64,000 bases of DNA from Balneolales bacterium ANBcel1 (GCA_029688905.1 JARULB010000002.1:186001-250000); one strand, 5' to 3'. Shown: positions 8,397 through 17,529, counted from the first letter of the stretch. Numbers and translations: made by a program. The notes: a model not told the origin generated them from the sequence alone.

Positions 8397-8468
8397 GTGG
8401 AATTGAAACGCTTTCGGGTGATATTCCCTGTATCGATTTGCAGACTTTCGGATTTGTCTATAGTTGTT

Positions 8469-9254
8469 TTATTCGTTCTTCAGGGATGATTTTTTCAGGC
8501 CAGATGCCATGAACTGATATGGAAGCAAATCTCCCACCTTCAGGATTGTGATGTCCATATCTGCATTATAGAGCGTAACCTGACCATGGTTCATGTGTTC
8601 GGCCATAACTTGCCGGCAGGCACCGCACGGGCTTACATAATCTCCCATTGGTGCATAAACATGAATCTCCTGAAACTTCGTTGCACCGCAGGAGATTGCT
8701 TTTGCCAGAGCGACCCGCTCGGCACACAGTCCCTTCTGCCAATCCGGCACTTCAATGTTAACACCGGAGAAAACGCCGATGTCGGTCAGCAAAAGAGCCG
8801 TGACCGGAAAATCCGAGTGCGGAATAACGCAGTGACTTGTCAACTTTTTCAATCGCCCGGCACTGATACTGTTTTCAGTGGTAACAAACAACCGTTCGCC
8901 GTCCAGTGGTTCCCTTTCGGGATGAGTGGAGACATCAAGGCGATACCACTCAATCCAGGCCCTGTTCCACTGATCCGGATACTTCATGCCATATTTTTCC
9001 TCTGATCGTTCTTCGCCATGAATGGAATCAGTGCCGCTTTCCGGTATTAAAAGCTTTTTTGGCGTATCACCTTCGCTGAGACAGGAGAAAATGGCCGCCT
9101 GAACAGCATCCACCGACAGGGGATAGGAAATATTCTCAACCCGTACGCCCGGATACAACCTGCCGTTACGGCCTTCTACCAGGCAGACTTCGTTTCTGTC
9201 GGAATGGGGAATATGGCATCGCTGCCTGAGTGTGTTCCAAAAAAAAGGTTTCAT
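8469..9254 (-). CDS. cdd: Cytidine deaminase with inactive N-terminal repeat
   Basis: 261 residues made of two cytidine-deaminase-like domains. The C-terminal one (about 130-240) is complete: HSDFPVTALLLT, the zinc and proton-shuttle motif C177-A178-E179, and the zinc pair P-C210-G-A-C213-RQ. The N-terminal one (about 10-72) matches the same fold (GVRVENISYPLS followed by AAIFSCLSEGD) but has Asp49 and Val51 where Cys and Glu should be. Known two-domain enzymes such as E. coli Cdd have the active half first, so the order is reversed here. It salvages cytidine or deoxycytidine to (deoxy)uridine. The start overlaps the acylase stop by 4 bp, so the two are co-translated. Confidence 0.8.
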   Translation of the reverse strand: MKPFFWNTLRQRCHIPHSDRNEVCLVEGRNGRLYPGVRVENISYPLSVDAVQAAIFSCLSEGDTPKKLLIPESGTDSIHGEERSEEKYGMKYPDQWNRAWIEWYRLDVSTHPEREPLDGERLFVTTENSISAGRLKKLTSHCVIPHSDFPVTALLLTDIGVFSGVNIEVPDWQKGLCAERVALAKAISCGATKFQEIHVYAPMGDYVSPCGACRQVMAEHMNHGQVTLYNADMDITILKVGDLLPYQFMASGLKKSSLKNE

Positions 9255-11647
9255 GGGATAAACAATTGATCGTGCTGCCCCGGTTGCTGCGAACGTACAT
9301 CAGGGATCCGGACATGTCGCATGTTTCCATTTTGCCACAACGGATTCTGATCGTCAAAGTGATCTGAAAAGACATTCCCGGATTGTCCGGTACTGAGAAT
9401 ACCATGGAATTCCTTGTGGGGAGTGTTCTTCATGATCCGTTTCAGTGTGCTGGTGCCGGTCAACCTGAGTTCTTCGTTGGCTTTCGTATGACTCGCGTGA
9501 ATCGTATGTGGAGCTCCTGAGACGTGGAGCTCATTTGTTTTGAAAAGGCTGCGCGCAGCGGCTCGTGCAGGAAAACTTCGCTTTGTCGTGGCATCAAATA
9601 ACACCGGCATAATTGAGGGACTCACAACCGGGTTCCATTGCCAGGCATGGGGCTCTTCCCCATATGTTGAAATCAGATAACGGACGGCCTCTTTCATGGA
9701 TGTATGAATCCAGTCGCTGTATGTCATGGAGTGTGAAGCCGGCCAGTGTTCCGGCTCTTGCAATAGCAGGGATACGGCGGAAATAGGGATATCCGAACTG
9801 GTATAGAGCGCCGCATACCGGTCATGATCCATATAATTCCGGTAAAGCAATTGAGCGCTTTTTCCCAGAAAGACCTCGAATAGCGTTGCTGCTGTCTCGT
9901 TGGCCCGGTACTCATGGTTCCAGTTTTGAAGATAGGGCAGGGCCATTGCGACGATAGTGTCGCCTTCCTGGACGGATTCCAGGCTGCTGACAAGCGAAGA
10001 GGCCAATGATGCGGCAAATGGCGAGTAAACGTCCTGAATCCAGGTATCGGTTATCAGCTCCGGCAGACGGGAAAATGGAGCGTCACTGAATAGCTCAAGA
10101 TACCGATCGGCACGATCCCACGGCTTGAAGAATAAGTTGTTGGAGACAGCCGGAACATCTCTCCATGACTCCAGAAAAAAAACAGGGCGGCCGTCACCTC
10201 TGACTGTTGACGGAAAAAGCGATGAAGCATTTTCGACATCAGCCGGTATGGTGCCGTCGTGAATGGCAAACGGAGTTTCTATGCTGAATATATTGCCAGC
10301 AGGGAAAAGCCCCGCTTCCTTTTTATCCGTTGCCAGAATTTGAACTGCCGGATGATGAATCCGGCGAGCGACAGCCTCGAGATCGGATAACGTGCGCGTC
10401 AGGGCAAGATCATGATACGCTCCAAAATCGGCAAAAGTATCAAAGCCGGTCCAGTCAAAGGCAAGGTAGCGGTTATCCGGGACGGAGTGCGCCACAACCG
10501 GACGGTTTTTCGCTGAAAACGTGACCAACTGATACTCCGAACCGTCCTGAAAAGTCAATATGCGACGATTCGCCTGTACATCATCCGATAGAAGCTCTTC
10601 ATACTGAATATCGGTCTTCCAGTCAACCGGCCCATCCACAGGCTCCTCGAACAGACTTCCGGAAAAAAAATATCCGTCATCGGCCGGCAAGGGCATAAGC
10701 GCCCAGGAGACAGATTCATTTTGCCCGGTCAGCATAACCGGGAATCCTGGAATTGTTATTCCGGCCCTGATCCGGTCCTGGACCTCCACAATCATCTCAT
10801 ACCCCTGATCGGGAAGTTGCAGGGCCGATTCGTGATGTACCTTGAGTACCGAAAATGGCTCGGGGGATTGGGTTGACATGGCAAATCCCGTTCCTGAATA
10901 TCGATCTTGGGCGGAACGGGACGTTCGGGCAAACGCAAGCCAGTCGTCCGTCAGATTCGCTATGGCCGAAGAGTCGGCAGTCGGTATGCCTCTGTCAAAA
11001 TGCTGGTCCGTGGGAGCCTCAAGCGTCGTAAGCAGCCGGATGATGTCATCGTCTTCGTATCCGTTCAGATGAAACAACGCCGGTTTTGTCCAAAAAGCCT
11101 GCTGCTGCTCCCAGCTCCAAAGCAATTGCACCCCAATAGCGTGCCAGGGTTCCCAGGAAAGCGGTATGGTATTGCTGAGTGTGAATTCCAGCGGAAGCCT
11201 TTTTTCGTTATTATCAATAAAGGCATTAATCCCCATGGCGTAAGCGGCCAGTAGTCGCTGATCTCTTTCCGGCAATTCCCGGAACTGATCCCTGGCTACA
11301 GCGCCGAAATTCATTGTCAGATAAAACCGGTCCAGATCCAGCAGATTTCTGTCGATCATCTGTGTATGCAGGCCTTCCAGCTTGTAGAGTTGACGGTTCA
11401 TCTGCCAAAGGCGGTCACGAGCATGCAGATATCCCATAACGGCATAGGCGTCTGATTCGCTGCCGGCGGTAATATGGGGAATCTGAAACTCATCCCAGAT
11501 CACCGTGACCTCCTCTTCCAGGCCGTCAATCCGCACGGTTTTATCCAGGGATGGTATCAGCTGAAACCATGTCCAGTAAATAGATAGGCCGGCAAGCACC
11601 ACAATGAGTAGCAGAAAAAGGAGAAGTATCTTTACTGCTGATTTCAT
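9251..11647 (-). CDS. Penicillin-acylase-family (S45, Ntn-hydrolase) protein
   Basis: 798 residues with an N-terminal membrane segment (about 5-25) but no obvious cleavage site, so it is probably anchored in the inner membrane facing the periplasm. The alpha-subunit part is recognisable: EVTVIWDEFQIPHITA, then YAVMGYLHARDRLWQMN. The family self-cleaves before a Ser at the start of a (S/C)NxWxV motif; here the segment reads SGTGFAMS (251-258), which puts Gly252 at the nucleophile position with Ser251 and Thr253 beside it. A later TGQNESVSWALM matches the conserved G.W region. It may be inactive or use a shifted nucleophile. First gene of the acylase-deaminase-kinase-like operon. Confidence 0.75.
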   Translation of the reverse strand: MKSAVKILLLFLLLIVVLAGLSIYWTWFQLIPSLDKTVRIDGLEEEVTVIWDEFQIPHITAGSESDAYAVMGYLHARDRLWQMNRQLYKLEGLHTQMIDRNLLDLDRFYLTMNFGAVARDQFRELPERDQRLLAAYAMGINAFIDNNEKRLPLEFTLSNTIPLSWEPWHAIGVQLLWSWEQQQAFWTKPALFHLNGYEDDDIIRLLTTLEAPTDQHFDRGIPTADSSAIANLTDDWLAFARTSRSAQDRYSGTGFAMSTQSPEPFSVLKVHHESALQLPDQGYEMIVEVQDRIRAGITIPGFPVMLTGQNESVSWALMPLPADDGYFFSGSLFEEPVDGPVDWKTDIQYEELLSDDVQANRRILTFQDGSEYQLVTFSAKNRPVVAHSVPDNRYLAFDWTGFDTFADFGAYHDLALTRTLSDLEAVARRIHHPAVQILATDKKEAGLFPAGNIFSIETPFAIHDGTIPADVENASSLFPSTVRGDGRPVFFLESWRDVPAVSNNLFFKPWDRADRYLELFSDAPFSRLPELITDTWIQDVYSPFAASLASSLVSSLESVQEGDTIVAMALPYLQNWNHEYRANETAATLFEVFLGKSAQLLYRNYMDHDRYAALYTSSDIPISAVSLLLQEPEHWPASHSMTYSDWIHTSMKEAVRYLISTYGEEPHAWQWNPVVSPSIMPVLFDATTKRSFPARAAARSLFKTNELHVSGAPHTIHASHTKANEELRLTGTSTLKRIMKNTPHKEFHGILSTGQSGNVFSDHFDDQNPLWQNGNMRHVRIPDVRSQQPGQHDQLFIP

Positions 11648-11673
11648 GAAACAGGAAAATATGTGTAATTTTG
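11643..11673 (+). promoter_or_regulatory. Candidate promoter of lysA
   Basis: TTC (11643-11645), 20 nt, TAATTTTG (11666-11673), a full match to TAnnTTTG with TTC in place of TTG. It predicts a start near 11679, about 50 nt before the lysA ATG. The -33 box overlaps the start codon of the divergent acylase-like gene. Confidence 0.4.
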
Positions 11674-11729
11674 GGGCTGTTGAAAATTAGGCACAAATTA
11701 CAAATTCTTTATCACAAGCATTCCATCAA

Positions 11730-12983
11730 ATGCACTCCCCGAATCTACTTCCTGTTGACCCCGACCGATTGACCGCGATCGCTAAAAAATGGGGGACGCC
11801 CACCTATGTGTACTCCGAGAAGGCTATTCGTGACCAGTGCCGAAAATTGACCGGACTTTTTTCTGATGTACCCGTTTCCTGGCTTTATGCCGTTAAGGCA
11901 AACGATAATCCCCATATTGTACGTGTGATTGCAGAGGAAGGCCTGGGGTTCGATACCGTCAGTTTTGAGGAAGCATTATTGTGCCTGGAACTGGGGACCG
12001 ACCCGGGGGATATCTTCTATACCGAAAACAATATGACCGAAGCCGAAATGAACGGTGCGGTCGAAGAGGGTATCGTCCTGAATATCGGATCGGTCGATCG
12101 GCTGAAGGCCTTCTGCGAGCAATGGCCCGGTACATCCTGCAGCATACGGCTGAAACCGGACATAGGAGATGGTCACCACGTGAAAGTCGATACCGGTAAC
12201 ATCGACAGCAAGTTCGGCATCAGAATGGATCTGATCGATGAGGTAATCGCTCTGGCCGAATCGCACAAGGTCACGATCAGGGGACTGCATGCCCACATTG
12301 GCAGCGGCATTCAAAAGCCGGAGAACCTGATTTATGAGTTGAATGTTCTCCTGGAAGCTTCCGGAAAATTCAAGGACCTTGAGTTCCTGAATTTCGGTGG
12401 TGGCATTCCTATTCCGTACCGAAGCGGAGATCCCGAATTTGACGTCGAACGGTTTGCGGAAATGGCCTCCGAACGGTTCCGGACACATCTCGAGGAGAGC
12501 GGCAAACCGCTGCGTTTTTATTTTGAGCCTGGAAGGTGGATCGTCGGCGCCTCCGGAATACTGCTTGCGGAAGTGACAACGGTCAAGGATCAGGGGCGGA
12601 AAACGTTTCTTGGCACCAACACCGGATTCAACCATCTGCTTCGGCCCGCCTTGTATGATGCCTATCATGAAGTGATAAACATTTCAGCAGGTGACGACGA
12701 GCCCCGAAATATTTATGATATCGCCGGCAACATTTGTGAAAGCGGAGATATTCTGGCGGCCGGGCGATCTCTCCCGGAAACGAATACCGGAGATATTCTG
12801 GCGATCCTGGACGCCGGTGCATATGGGATGACCATGGCCTCCAGCTACAACCGCAGGGCACTTCCCGCCGAAGTAATGGTCACCGAACAGGGATTCCATA
12901 AAACCATCAGAAGCAGAAAGTCGGCCCGCCAGACCGTCAGGGAGTTTCTTAATGACACAGGAGTCGCCACCGACAATGATTGA
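11730..12983 (+). CDS. lysA: Diaminopimelate decarboxylase
   Basis: Last step of lysine synthesis: meso-diaminopimelate to lysine and CO2, PLP-dependent. The 417 residues form an alanine-racemase-type barrel then a beta domain. Key residues are visible: PLP lysine K56 in YAVKAN, HAHIGSG (187-193), the phosphate-binding NFGGG (221-225), EPGR (266-269), and the second-subunit C336-ESGD. DAGAYGMTMASSYN closes the site near the C-terminus. The length is normal. The stop overlaps the start of the threonine aldolase gene, so the two are probably co-translated. Confidence 0.93.
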   Translation: MHSPNLLPVDPDRLTAIAKKWGTPTYVYSEKAIRDQCRKLTGLFSDVPVSWLYAVKANDNPHIVRVIAEEGLGFDTVSFEEALLCLELGTDPGDIFYTENNMTEAEMNGAVEEGIVLNIGSVDRLKAFCEQWPGTSCSIRLKPDIGDGHHVKVDTGNIDSKFGIRMDLIDEVIALAESHKVTIRGLHAHIGSGIQKPENLIYELNVLLEASGKFKDLEFLNFGGGIPIPYRSGDPEFDVERFAEMASERFRTHLEESGKPLRFYFEPGRWIVGASGILLAEVTTVKDQGRKTFLGTNTGFNHLLRPALYDAYHEVINISAGDDEPRNIYDIAGNICESGDILAAGRSLPETNTGDILAILDAGAYGMTMASSYNRRALPAEVMVTEQGFHKTIRSRKSARQTVREFLNDTGVATDND

Positions 12984-13995
12984 TCTGAGAAGCGATACCG
13001 TAACCAGGCCAACGGAACCCATGTGGGATGTGATGAACCGGGCCCCGGTTGGCGACGATGTATTTGGCGAAGATCCCGGCATAAACGCCCTGGAAGTGAA
13101 GGTAGCCGGCTTGTTTGGGAAGGAGGAGGGACTGTTTGTTCCGAGTGGGACGATGGGGAACCAACTCGGGGTCAAAGTCCATACCCAATCGGCAGACGAG
13201 GTGATTATCGATGAGCACGCACACATTTTCAATTCGGAAGGTGCGGCGGCCGGACTCATTTCCGGTGTTCAGATGCGAACACTGCCTGGCAACAGGGGAG
13301 TAATGGATCCCGAGCGTGTAGCCGATGCCATACGCAGCAAAAACGACTGGGATCCGCATACCCGCCTGGTTGCGGTTGAAAACACCTCCAATATGGGAGG
13401 GGGAACCTGCTACCCGCTGCAGACACTGCGCGACATTTACGAGACAACCCGGAGGCACAGCCTTGCACTCCACATGGATGGCGCAAGAATCTGGAACGCG
13501 GCCGTTGCTACCGGCACAAGACTCGAAGAATTTGGCGCCCTGTGTGATACTATTTCGGTCTGCTTCAGCAAGGGACTGGGGGCACCGGTCGGCTCCATGC
13601 TTCTGGGAAGCGGGGATGAAATTAAGAAGGCGCGACGATACCGCAAGTTGCTCGGTGGCGGCATGAGACAGGCCGGTATGCTGGCCGCCGCCGCATCCTA
13701 CGCTGTTGACCACCATTTCAACGACCTGGCCCATGACCATCGCCGGGCCAAAACGCTTGCGCACGCCCTGTCTGCGTCACCATATTTCCAGATACTGCCG
13801 GAACATGTCGAAACAAATATCGTGTTGTTCAAGGTAGACAAAGCACCGGTCGATGCCGTTCTTGATCACTTTCACCAGCACGGAGTGGCCATGATTCCTT
13901 TCGGGAAGCAGACAATTCGAGCCACATTCCATCACCAGGTTTCCGATGCTGACCTTGAAACCGTCATTGATAGTGTAACATCATACCGTTTGTAA
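12976..13995 (+). CDS. ltaE: Low-specificity L-threonine aldolase
   Basis: PLP enzyme that splits L-threonine or L-allo-threonine into glycine and acetaldehyde. The start at 12976 gives MIDLRSDTVT, the usual first residues of the family; an ATG at 12952 would add eight residues and a longer overlap with lysA. Visible motifs are GDDVFGEDP, FVPSGTMGN, VENTSNMGGGTCYP, HMDGARIWNA and the PLP lysine K199 in CFSKGLGAPVGS. 339 residues, normal length. It overlaps the lysA stop by 8 bp (ATGATTGA), which favours coupled translation. Confidence 0.92.
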   Translation: MIDLRSDTVTRPTEPMWDVMNRAPVGDDVFGEDPGINALEVKVAGLFGKEEGLFVPSGTMGNQLGVKVHTQSADEVIIDEHAHIFNSEGAAAGLISGVQMRTLPGNRGVMDPERVADAIRSKNDWDPHTRLVAVENTSNMGGGTCYPLQTLRDIYETTRRHSLALHMDGARIWNAAVATGTRLEEFGALCDTISVCFSKGLGAPVGSMLLGSGDEIKKARRYRKLLGGGMRQAGMLAAAASYAVDHHFNDLAHDHRRAKTLAHALSASPYFQILPEHVETNIVLFKVDKAPVDAVLDHFHQHGVAMIPFGKQTIRATFHHQVSDADLETVIDSVTSYRL

Positions 13996-14007
13996 CTCTT
14001 TTTTAAG

Positions 14008-15234
14008 GTGAACCTATTTCAATTCGTCAGATCCTACTGGCGGCTGCCTCTTTTTGGTCTCAGTTTTACATTCTTCTCCAACTTCGGACAAACATTTCTC
14101 GTCTCCCTGTTTGTCCCCGGGTTTCTTGCCGCTTTTGAAATGTCCAATGCCTCTTTCGGGACGCTGTATTCGGCGGCGACAATGAGCAGCGCCATCACTC
14201 TGGTCTGGATCGGCTCGAAAATCGACCGCATTTCCCTGAAGAGGTACGCCTTCATGGTAACCGCCGGACTGGTACTGGCTTCCCTGATCCTGGCTTTCTC
14301 CTTGTGGATATGGATGCTGTTTCTGGGGCTGTTTGCCATCAGGCTGTTCGGACAGGGATTGAGCAGCCATACGGCCCATACAGCAATGGGACGGTATTTT
14401 ATCACCATGCGCGGCAAAGCGCTGAGTATCTCCAGCCTCGGTTACACACTCGGTGAAGCGATATTGCCCATCACCATTACGGCACTGATTACCGCAGCGG
14501 GGTGGAGGTTCGGATGGATCACCATCAGCCTGTTCATCGCACTGGCTCTGCCCGCAATTATCATATTTACCCTTGGCCGAAATCCTCAAGACTCGGCTGA
14601 AAAGAAAAGTACAGGATTTGCCGACGGAGCCTCCCAACCAGGCAGCAACTGGCGCCGGTCGACTGTTCTCCGCGATTATCGTTTTTATCTTTTTCTTCCA
14701 GGCATTCTGATTTCTCCGTTTCTGCTCACTGGAATTTTTCTGTATCAGACACGTCTTGCCGAATTCAAGGGCTGGGAAATAGAAATACTCGCTTCAGCAT
14801 TTATCGCTTTTGCAGCTGCAAAATCCATTTTCTCACTAGTCGGCGGACCCATGGTCGACCGCTTCAGGGCTTGCCGCATGTTTCCCTTCTTTCTGATACC
14901 GTTTTTTACGGGACTCCTTGTACTGACCCTCTCTTCACACAGTATCACACCTTTTCTCTACCTCTTCCTGGCGGGGATGTCGGAGGGCTTTGGCGCAAAC
15001 ATTAAAACATCCATCTACGCCGAGCTCTATGGCACCGCCAATCTGGGCACCATTCGCAGCATGATATCCATGTTTGTGGTGATTAGTACTGCAATTAGTC
15101 CTATTTTATTCGGACATCTGCTGGACGCCGGAATCCCGTTCGGCTCCATTATTCAGGGCTCCATGGGGCTGATGATCGTCATAATGGTTCTGGGATCCTT
15201 TATGTATCGTGAGGCCCGTAATATCATTTCATAA
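14008..15234 (+). CDS. Major facilitator superfamily transporter
   Basis: 408 residues with about twelve hydrophobic segments, the first at about 13-37. A loop after the second segment (GSKIDRISLKRY) resembles the MFS motif-A loop, and a hydrophilic stretch (about 192-215) separates the two halves. The substrate cannot be read from sequence. The frame starts with GTG at 14008, 12 bp after ltaE; no ATG is available before the first membrane segment. The following gene begins 14 bp after its stop, so ltaE, this gene and the next are likely one transcript. Confidence 0.8.
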   Translation: MNLFQFVRSYWRLPLFGLSFTFFSNFGQTFLVSLFVPGFLAAFEMSNASFGTLYSAATMSSAITLVWIGSKIDRISLKRYAFMVTAGLVLASLILAFSLWIWMLFLGLFAIRLFGQGLSSHTAHTAMGRYFITMRGKALSISSLGYTLGEAILPITITALITAAGWRFGWITISLFIALALPAIIIFTLGRNPQDSAEKKSTGFADGASQPGSNWRRSTVLRDYRFYLFLPGILISPFLLTGIFLYQTRLAEFKGWEIEILASAFIAFAAAKSIFSLVGGPMVDRFRACRMFPFFLIPFFTGLLVLTLSSHSITPFLYLFLAGMSEGFGANIKTSIYAELYGTANLGTIRSMISMFVVISTAISPILFGHLLDAGIPFGSIIQGSMGLMIVIMVLGSFMYREARNIIS

Positions 15235-15247
15235 TATTATCGCACGT

Positions 15248-15832
15248 ATGAACGAGAAAGAATTACTGCTCTCCGGCAAAGCGACATTTCATGTTGAAGT
15301 TCCGTATCGGCTGTATCGCACCGGGAACGCCGCATCCCAGCCTCTGTATGTTTACCTGCATGAGAACGGGCTGAATCTGGTCCGCCTTGAAGAAAAGGCA
15401 AACCCTCTGCTGGATCTGCCCGGGTATCATCTGCTTTTTCAGGCGCCATACGCGGAAATAGCACCCGTTGAGGGGGAAAGGGGCTATCACTGGATTCCCG
15501 AGTCCGATGACGACGCTACAGTGACCTCAGCCCGTGAGCATGTCTCGGAATTCATGCAGGAGGTCATCGATGGCCTGTTGCCCCACATCCAGGGAAACCG
15601 GCTTGTTCTTGTTGGATGGGAGCGTTCACGGAGACAGGTCTCCTATTTCTGCGCAACACGGCCGCATTATGTTAATGAACTGATACTTTTTGAGGGATCC
15701 ATGGATCAATCATGGATGGAGGAGGATAGAAAAAGATACCGGCATTTACGTGTCCTGGGACTGTCCGGCAAGGATGCGGAAATAAATAAAAATACCGTAA
15801 ATACGATCTCACGGTGGATTGAAAGCAATTAG
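15248..15832 (+). CDS. Alpha/beta-hydrolase-fold protein lacking the nucleophile Ser
   Basis: 194 residues from ATG 15248; the frame is open 39 bp further upstream inside the MFS gene. It resembles carboxylesterase/phospholipase-type alpha/beta hydrolases: PLYVYLHENG (oxyanion strand, normally LHGxG), LLFQAPYAE, NRLVLVGWERSRRQVSYF and VNELILFEGSM. The nucleophile elbow GxSxG reads GWERS, so Glu replaces Ser. It may be a non-catalytic binding protein. The 216-bp gap after it holds a hairpin and no gene. Confidence 0.55.
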   Translation: MNEKELLLSGKATFHVEVPYRLYRTGNAASQPLYVYLHENGLNLVRLEEKANPLLDLPGYHLLFQAPYAEIAPVEGERGYHWIPESDDDATVTSAREHVSEFMQEVIDGLLPHIQGNRLVLVGWERSRRQVSYFCATRPHYVNELILFEGSMDQSWMEEDRKRYRHLRVLGLSGKDAEINKNTVNTISRWIESN

Positions 15833-15943
15833 CCTGTTAGATAACGTAATGATTGACAAGAAAATAGGGCTCGTACGAGACTCTTGCATGGCAGGCTTCC
15901 AGACAGCACGAAAAAAAAACGCAAATAGTGCTATTTATTATTA

Positions 15944-15969
15944 TTAATGTTAGTTTTTACTAATATTAA
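15944..15969 (+). promoter_or_regulatory. AT-rich hairpin upstream of the response regulator
   Basis: Arms TTAATGTTAGT (15944-15954) and ACTAATATTAA (15959-15969) with a TTTT loop. The single mismatch becomes a G-U pair in RNA, giving an 11-bp stem. It lies about 80 bp before the regulator start. A smaller dyad AAATAG-TG-CTATTT sits just upstream at 15923-15936. It could be an operator, for example for autoregulation, or an RNA element. Confidence 0.45.
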
Positions 15970-16050
15970 ATGCGGGATGGAATACTATCAGGGCTTATAA
16001 CCCTGTCGATTGTGGCTGGATAACCCTACGGAAACCCAATTGATAACTCT

Positions 16051-16755
16051 ATGGATTTAATGAAAATTCTTGTCATTGAAGACGACCGGATTGTACGTAC
16101 ACTGGTCAAGCACGTATTAGAAAAAGAGGGGCATGAGGTGTCTATTGCCGAAAATGGTCAATCAGGCGAAGATATCGCGTTAAATGAAGAATTCGACATG
16201 ATCATTCTGGATCTGGGATTGCCGGACAAAAGCGGTATGGACGTTTGCAAGACATTGCGTGACAGTGATGTGAATACACCCATCCTGATTCTTTCAGCCT
16301 ACCAGAACACGGATACAAAAATCACCGGATTGAATACGGGTGCCGATGATTACCTGACCAAGCCATTTGATAACAAGGAGCTTCTGGCCCGTATCGACGC
16401 CATCATCCGTCGTGTCCAAAAGCGGGACGATACCGGCAATATTTTTGAGTGCGGGGAATTGAAAATCGATCTGGTTAACAGGGATTTCTATGTGAAAGAT
16501 AAAAAGGTATTGTTGACCAACAACGAGTTCAATCTGATGGCCTATTTCCTGAAGAATCCCAACAGGATTCTTGATAAGGACGAATTGACCAATAATGTGT
16601 GGGATATCAACTTCGATACCAACACCAACTTCCTGAATGTCTATATCAGCTACCTCAGGAAGAAGATTGAGGAAATTACCCCCGTAAATTACATTCAGAC
16701 CATTCGGAAAAAAGGCTTTATGCTTCAGTGCGAATCTTTCGCTGATCAGGCCTGA
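16051..16755 (+). CDS. OmpR/PhoB-family response regulator (orphan)
   Basis: 234 residues: a receiver domain (about 4-120) with acidic pocket D11-D12, phospho-acceptor D54 (LDLGLPD), S82 and K104 (LTKPFD), then a winged-helix DNA-binding domain (about 130-228) with LTNNEFNLMAYFLKNPNR and a C-terminal YIQTIRKKGFML hairpin. All phosphorylation residues are present. A second ATG (residue 4) would give MKILVIEDD. No sensor kinase is nearby. It is followed 10 bp later by trmH, with which it is probably co-transcribed; the upstream dyads may be its own binding sites. Confidence 0.9.
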   Translation: MDLMKILVIEDDRIVRTLVKHVLEKEGHEVSIAENGQSGEDIALNEEFDMIILDLGLPDKSGMDVCKTLRDSDVNTPILILSAYQNTDTKITGLNTGADDYLTKPFDNKELLARIDAIIRRVQKRDDTGNIFECGELKIDLVNRDFYVKDKKVLLTNNEFNLMAYFLKNPNRILDKDELTNNVWDINFDTNTNFLNVYISYLRKKIEEITPVNYIQTIRKKGFMLQCESFADQA

Positions 16756-16765
16756 ACGATGCTGA

Positions 16766-17485
16766 ATGAGCGATTTTAAACCGGATAACGCCAGTCAGGT
16801 TGCCGAAGCCATCGCTTTCTTTTCCGAGTACGTGAGCGATCATAAAAAAACACTGTTCCGATCCATACTGGAGTCACGCACCCGTTTTTTTACCGTTGTA
16901 CTGGAGGATATCTATCAGCCGCAGAATGCTTCTGCCGTGTTGCGGAGTTGTGACGGATTCGGTATTCAGGATGTCCATGTCATCGAAAACAGGAATGTAT
17001 TCGATGTGGACAAGGGAGTGACCATTGGGTCGGACAAATGGCTCACCGTCAACCGCTATAATGACAATAAGGTCAACAATACGGAAAGGGCCTATCGCCA
17101 TCTGAGGGAGAAAGGATATCGGATTGTGGCAACCACTCCTCATGAACACCAGATTTCACTGCCGGATTTTTATCCCGACCAACCCACAGCCCTGGTTTTC
17201 GGCGCGGAGAAGGCGGGACTCACACCCTATGCCATCGACCATGCCGATGAATGGCTGTATATCCCGATGTTCGGCTTCAGCGAAAGCTTTAACATATCCG
17301 TGTGCGTCGCGTTGTGCCTCTACCAGCTTCGCAGGGTGATGTCGGCCGAAGGGCAAGATTTCTCATTGTCGGAAAGCGAGAAAGAGGCGCTGTATCTGCA
17401 TTGGATTCGGAAATCCATCCGGAAGCTGGATGCGCTGGATCGCAAGTTTCTGGAAAAGCAGCAACCGCAGGAAGACCGGCCCTGA
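16766..17485 (+). CDS. trmH: SPOUT-family tRNA (guanosine-2'-O-)-methyltransferase
   Basis: 239 residues of the SpoU/TrmH type, which methylates the 2'-O of G18 in the tRNA D-loop using SAM. The family motifs are visible: motif 1 VVLEDIYQPQNASAVLRSCDGFG (Asn and Arg central), motif 2 ALVFGAEKAGL, and motif 3 YIPMFGFSESFNISVCVALCLY, which form the knotted SAM site. The N- and C-terminal extensions match TrmH rather than the rRNA enzyme RlmB. It ends at an intrinsic terminator that overlaps the stop codon. Confidence 0.88.
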   Translation: MSDFKPDNASQVAEAIAFFSEYVSDHKKTLFRSILESRTRFFTVVLEDIYQPQNASAVLRSCDGFGIQDVHVIENRNVFDVDKGVTIGSDKWLTVNRYNDNKVNNTERAYRHLREKGYRIVATTPHEHQISLPDFYPDQPTALVFGAEKAGLTPYAIDHADEWLYIPMFGFSESFNISVCVALCLYQLRRVMSAEGQDFSLSESEKEALYLHWIRKSIRKLDALDRKFLEKQQPQEDRP

Positions 17486-17500
17486 ACCGGTCACTTTTTT
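17474..17500 (+). terminator. Intrinsic terminator of trmH
   Basis: Stem GACCGG (17474-17479), 7-nt loop containing the trmH stop codon, CCGGTC (17487-17492), then AC and six T (17495-17500). Confidence 0.65.
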
Positions 17501-17529
17501 AGGACCAGCCGGTTTTGTGATAAAGAACA

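Noticed and set aside
12949-13764. 271-codon frame antisense to ltaE
   Set aside because: No recognisable domain, and ltaE on the other strand has all its motifs.
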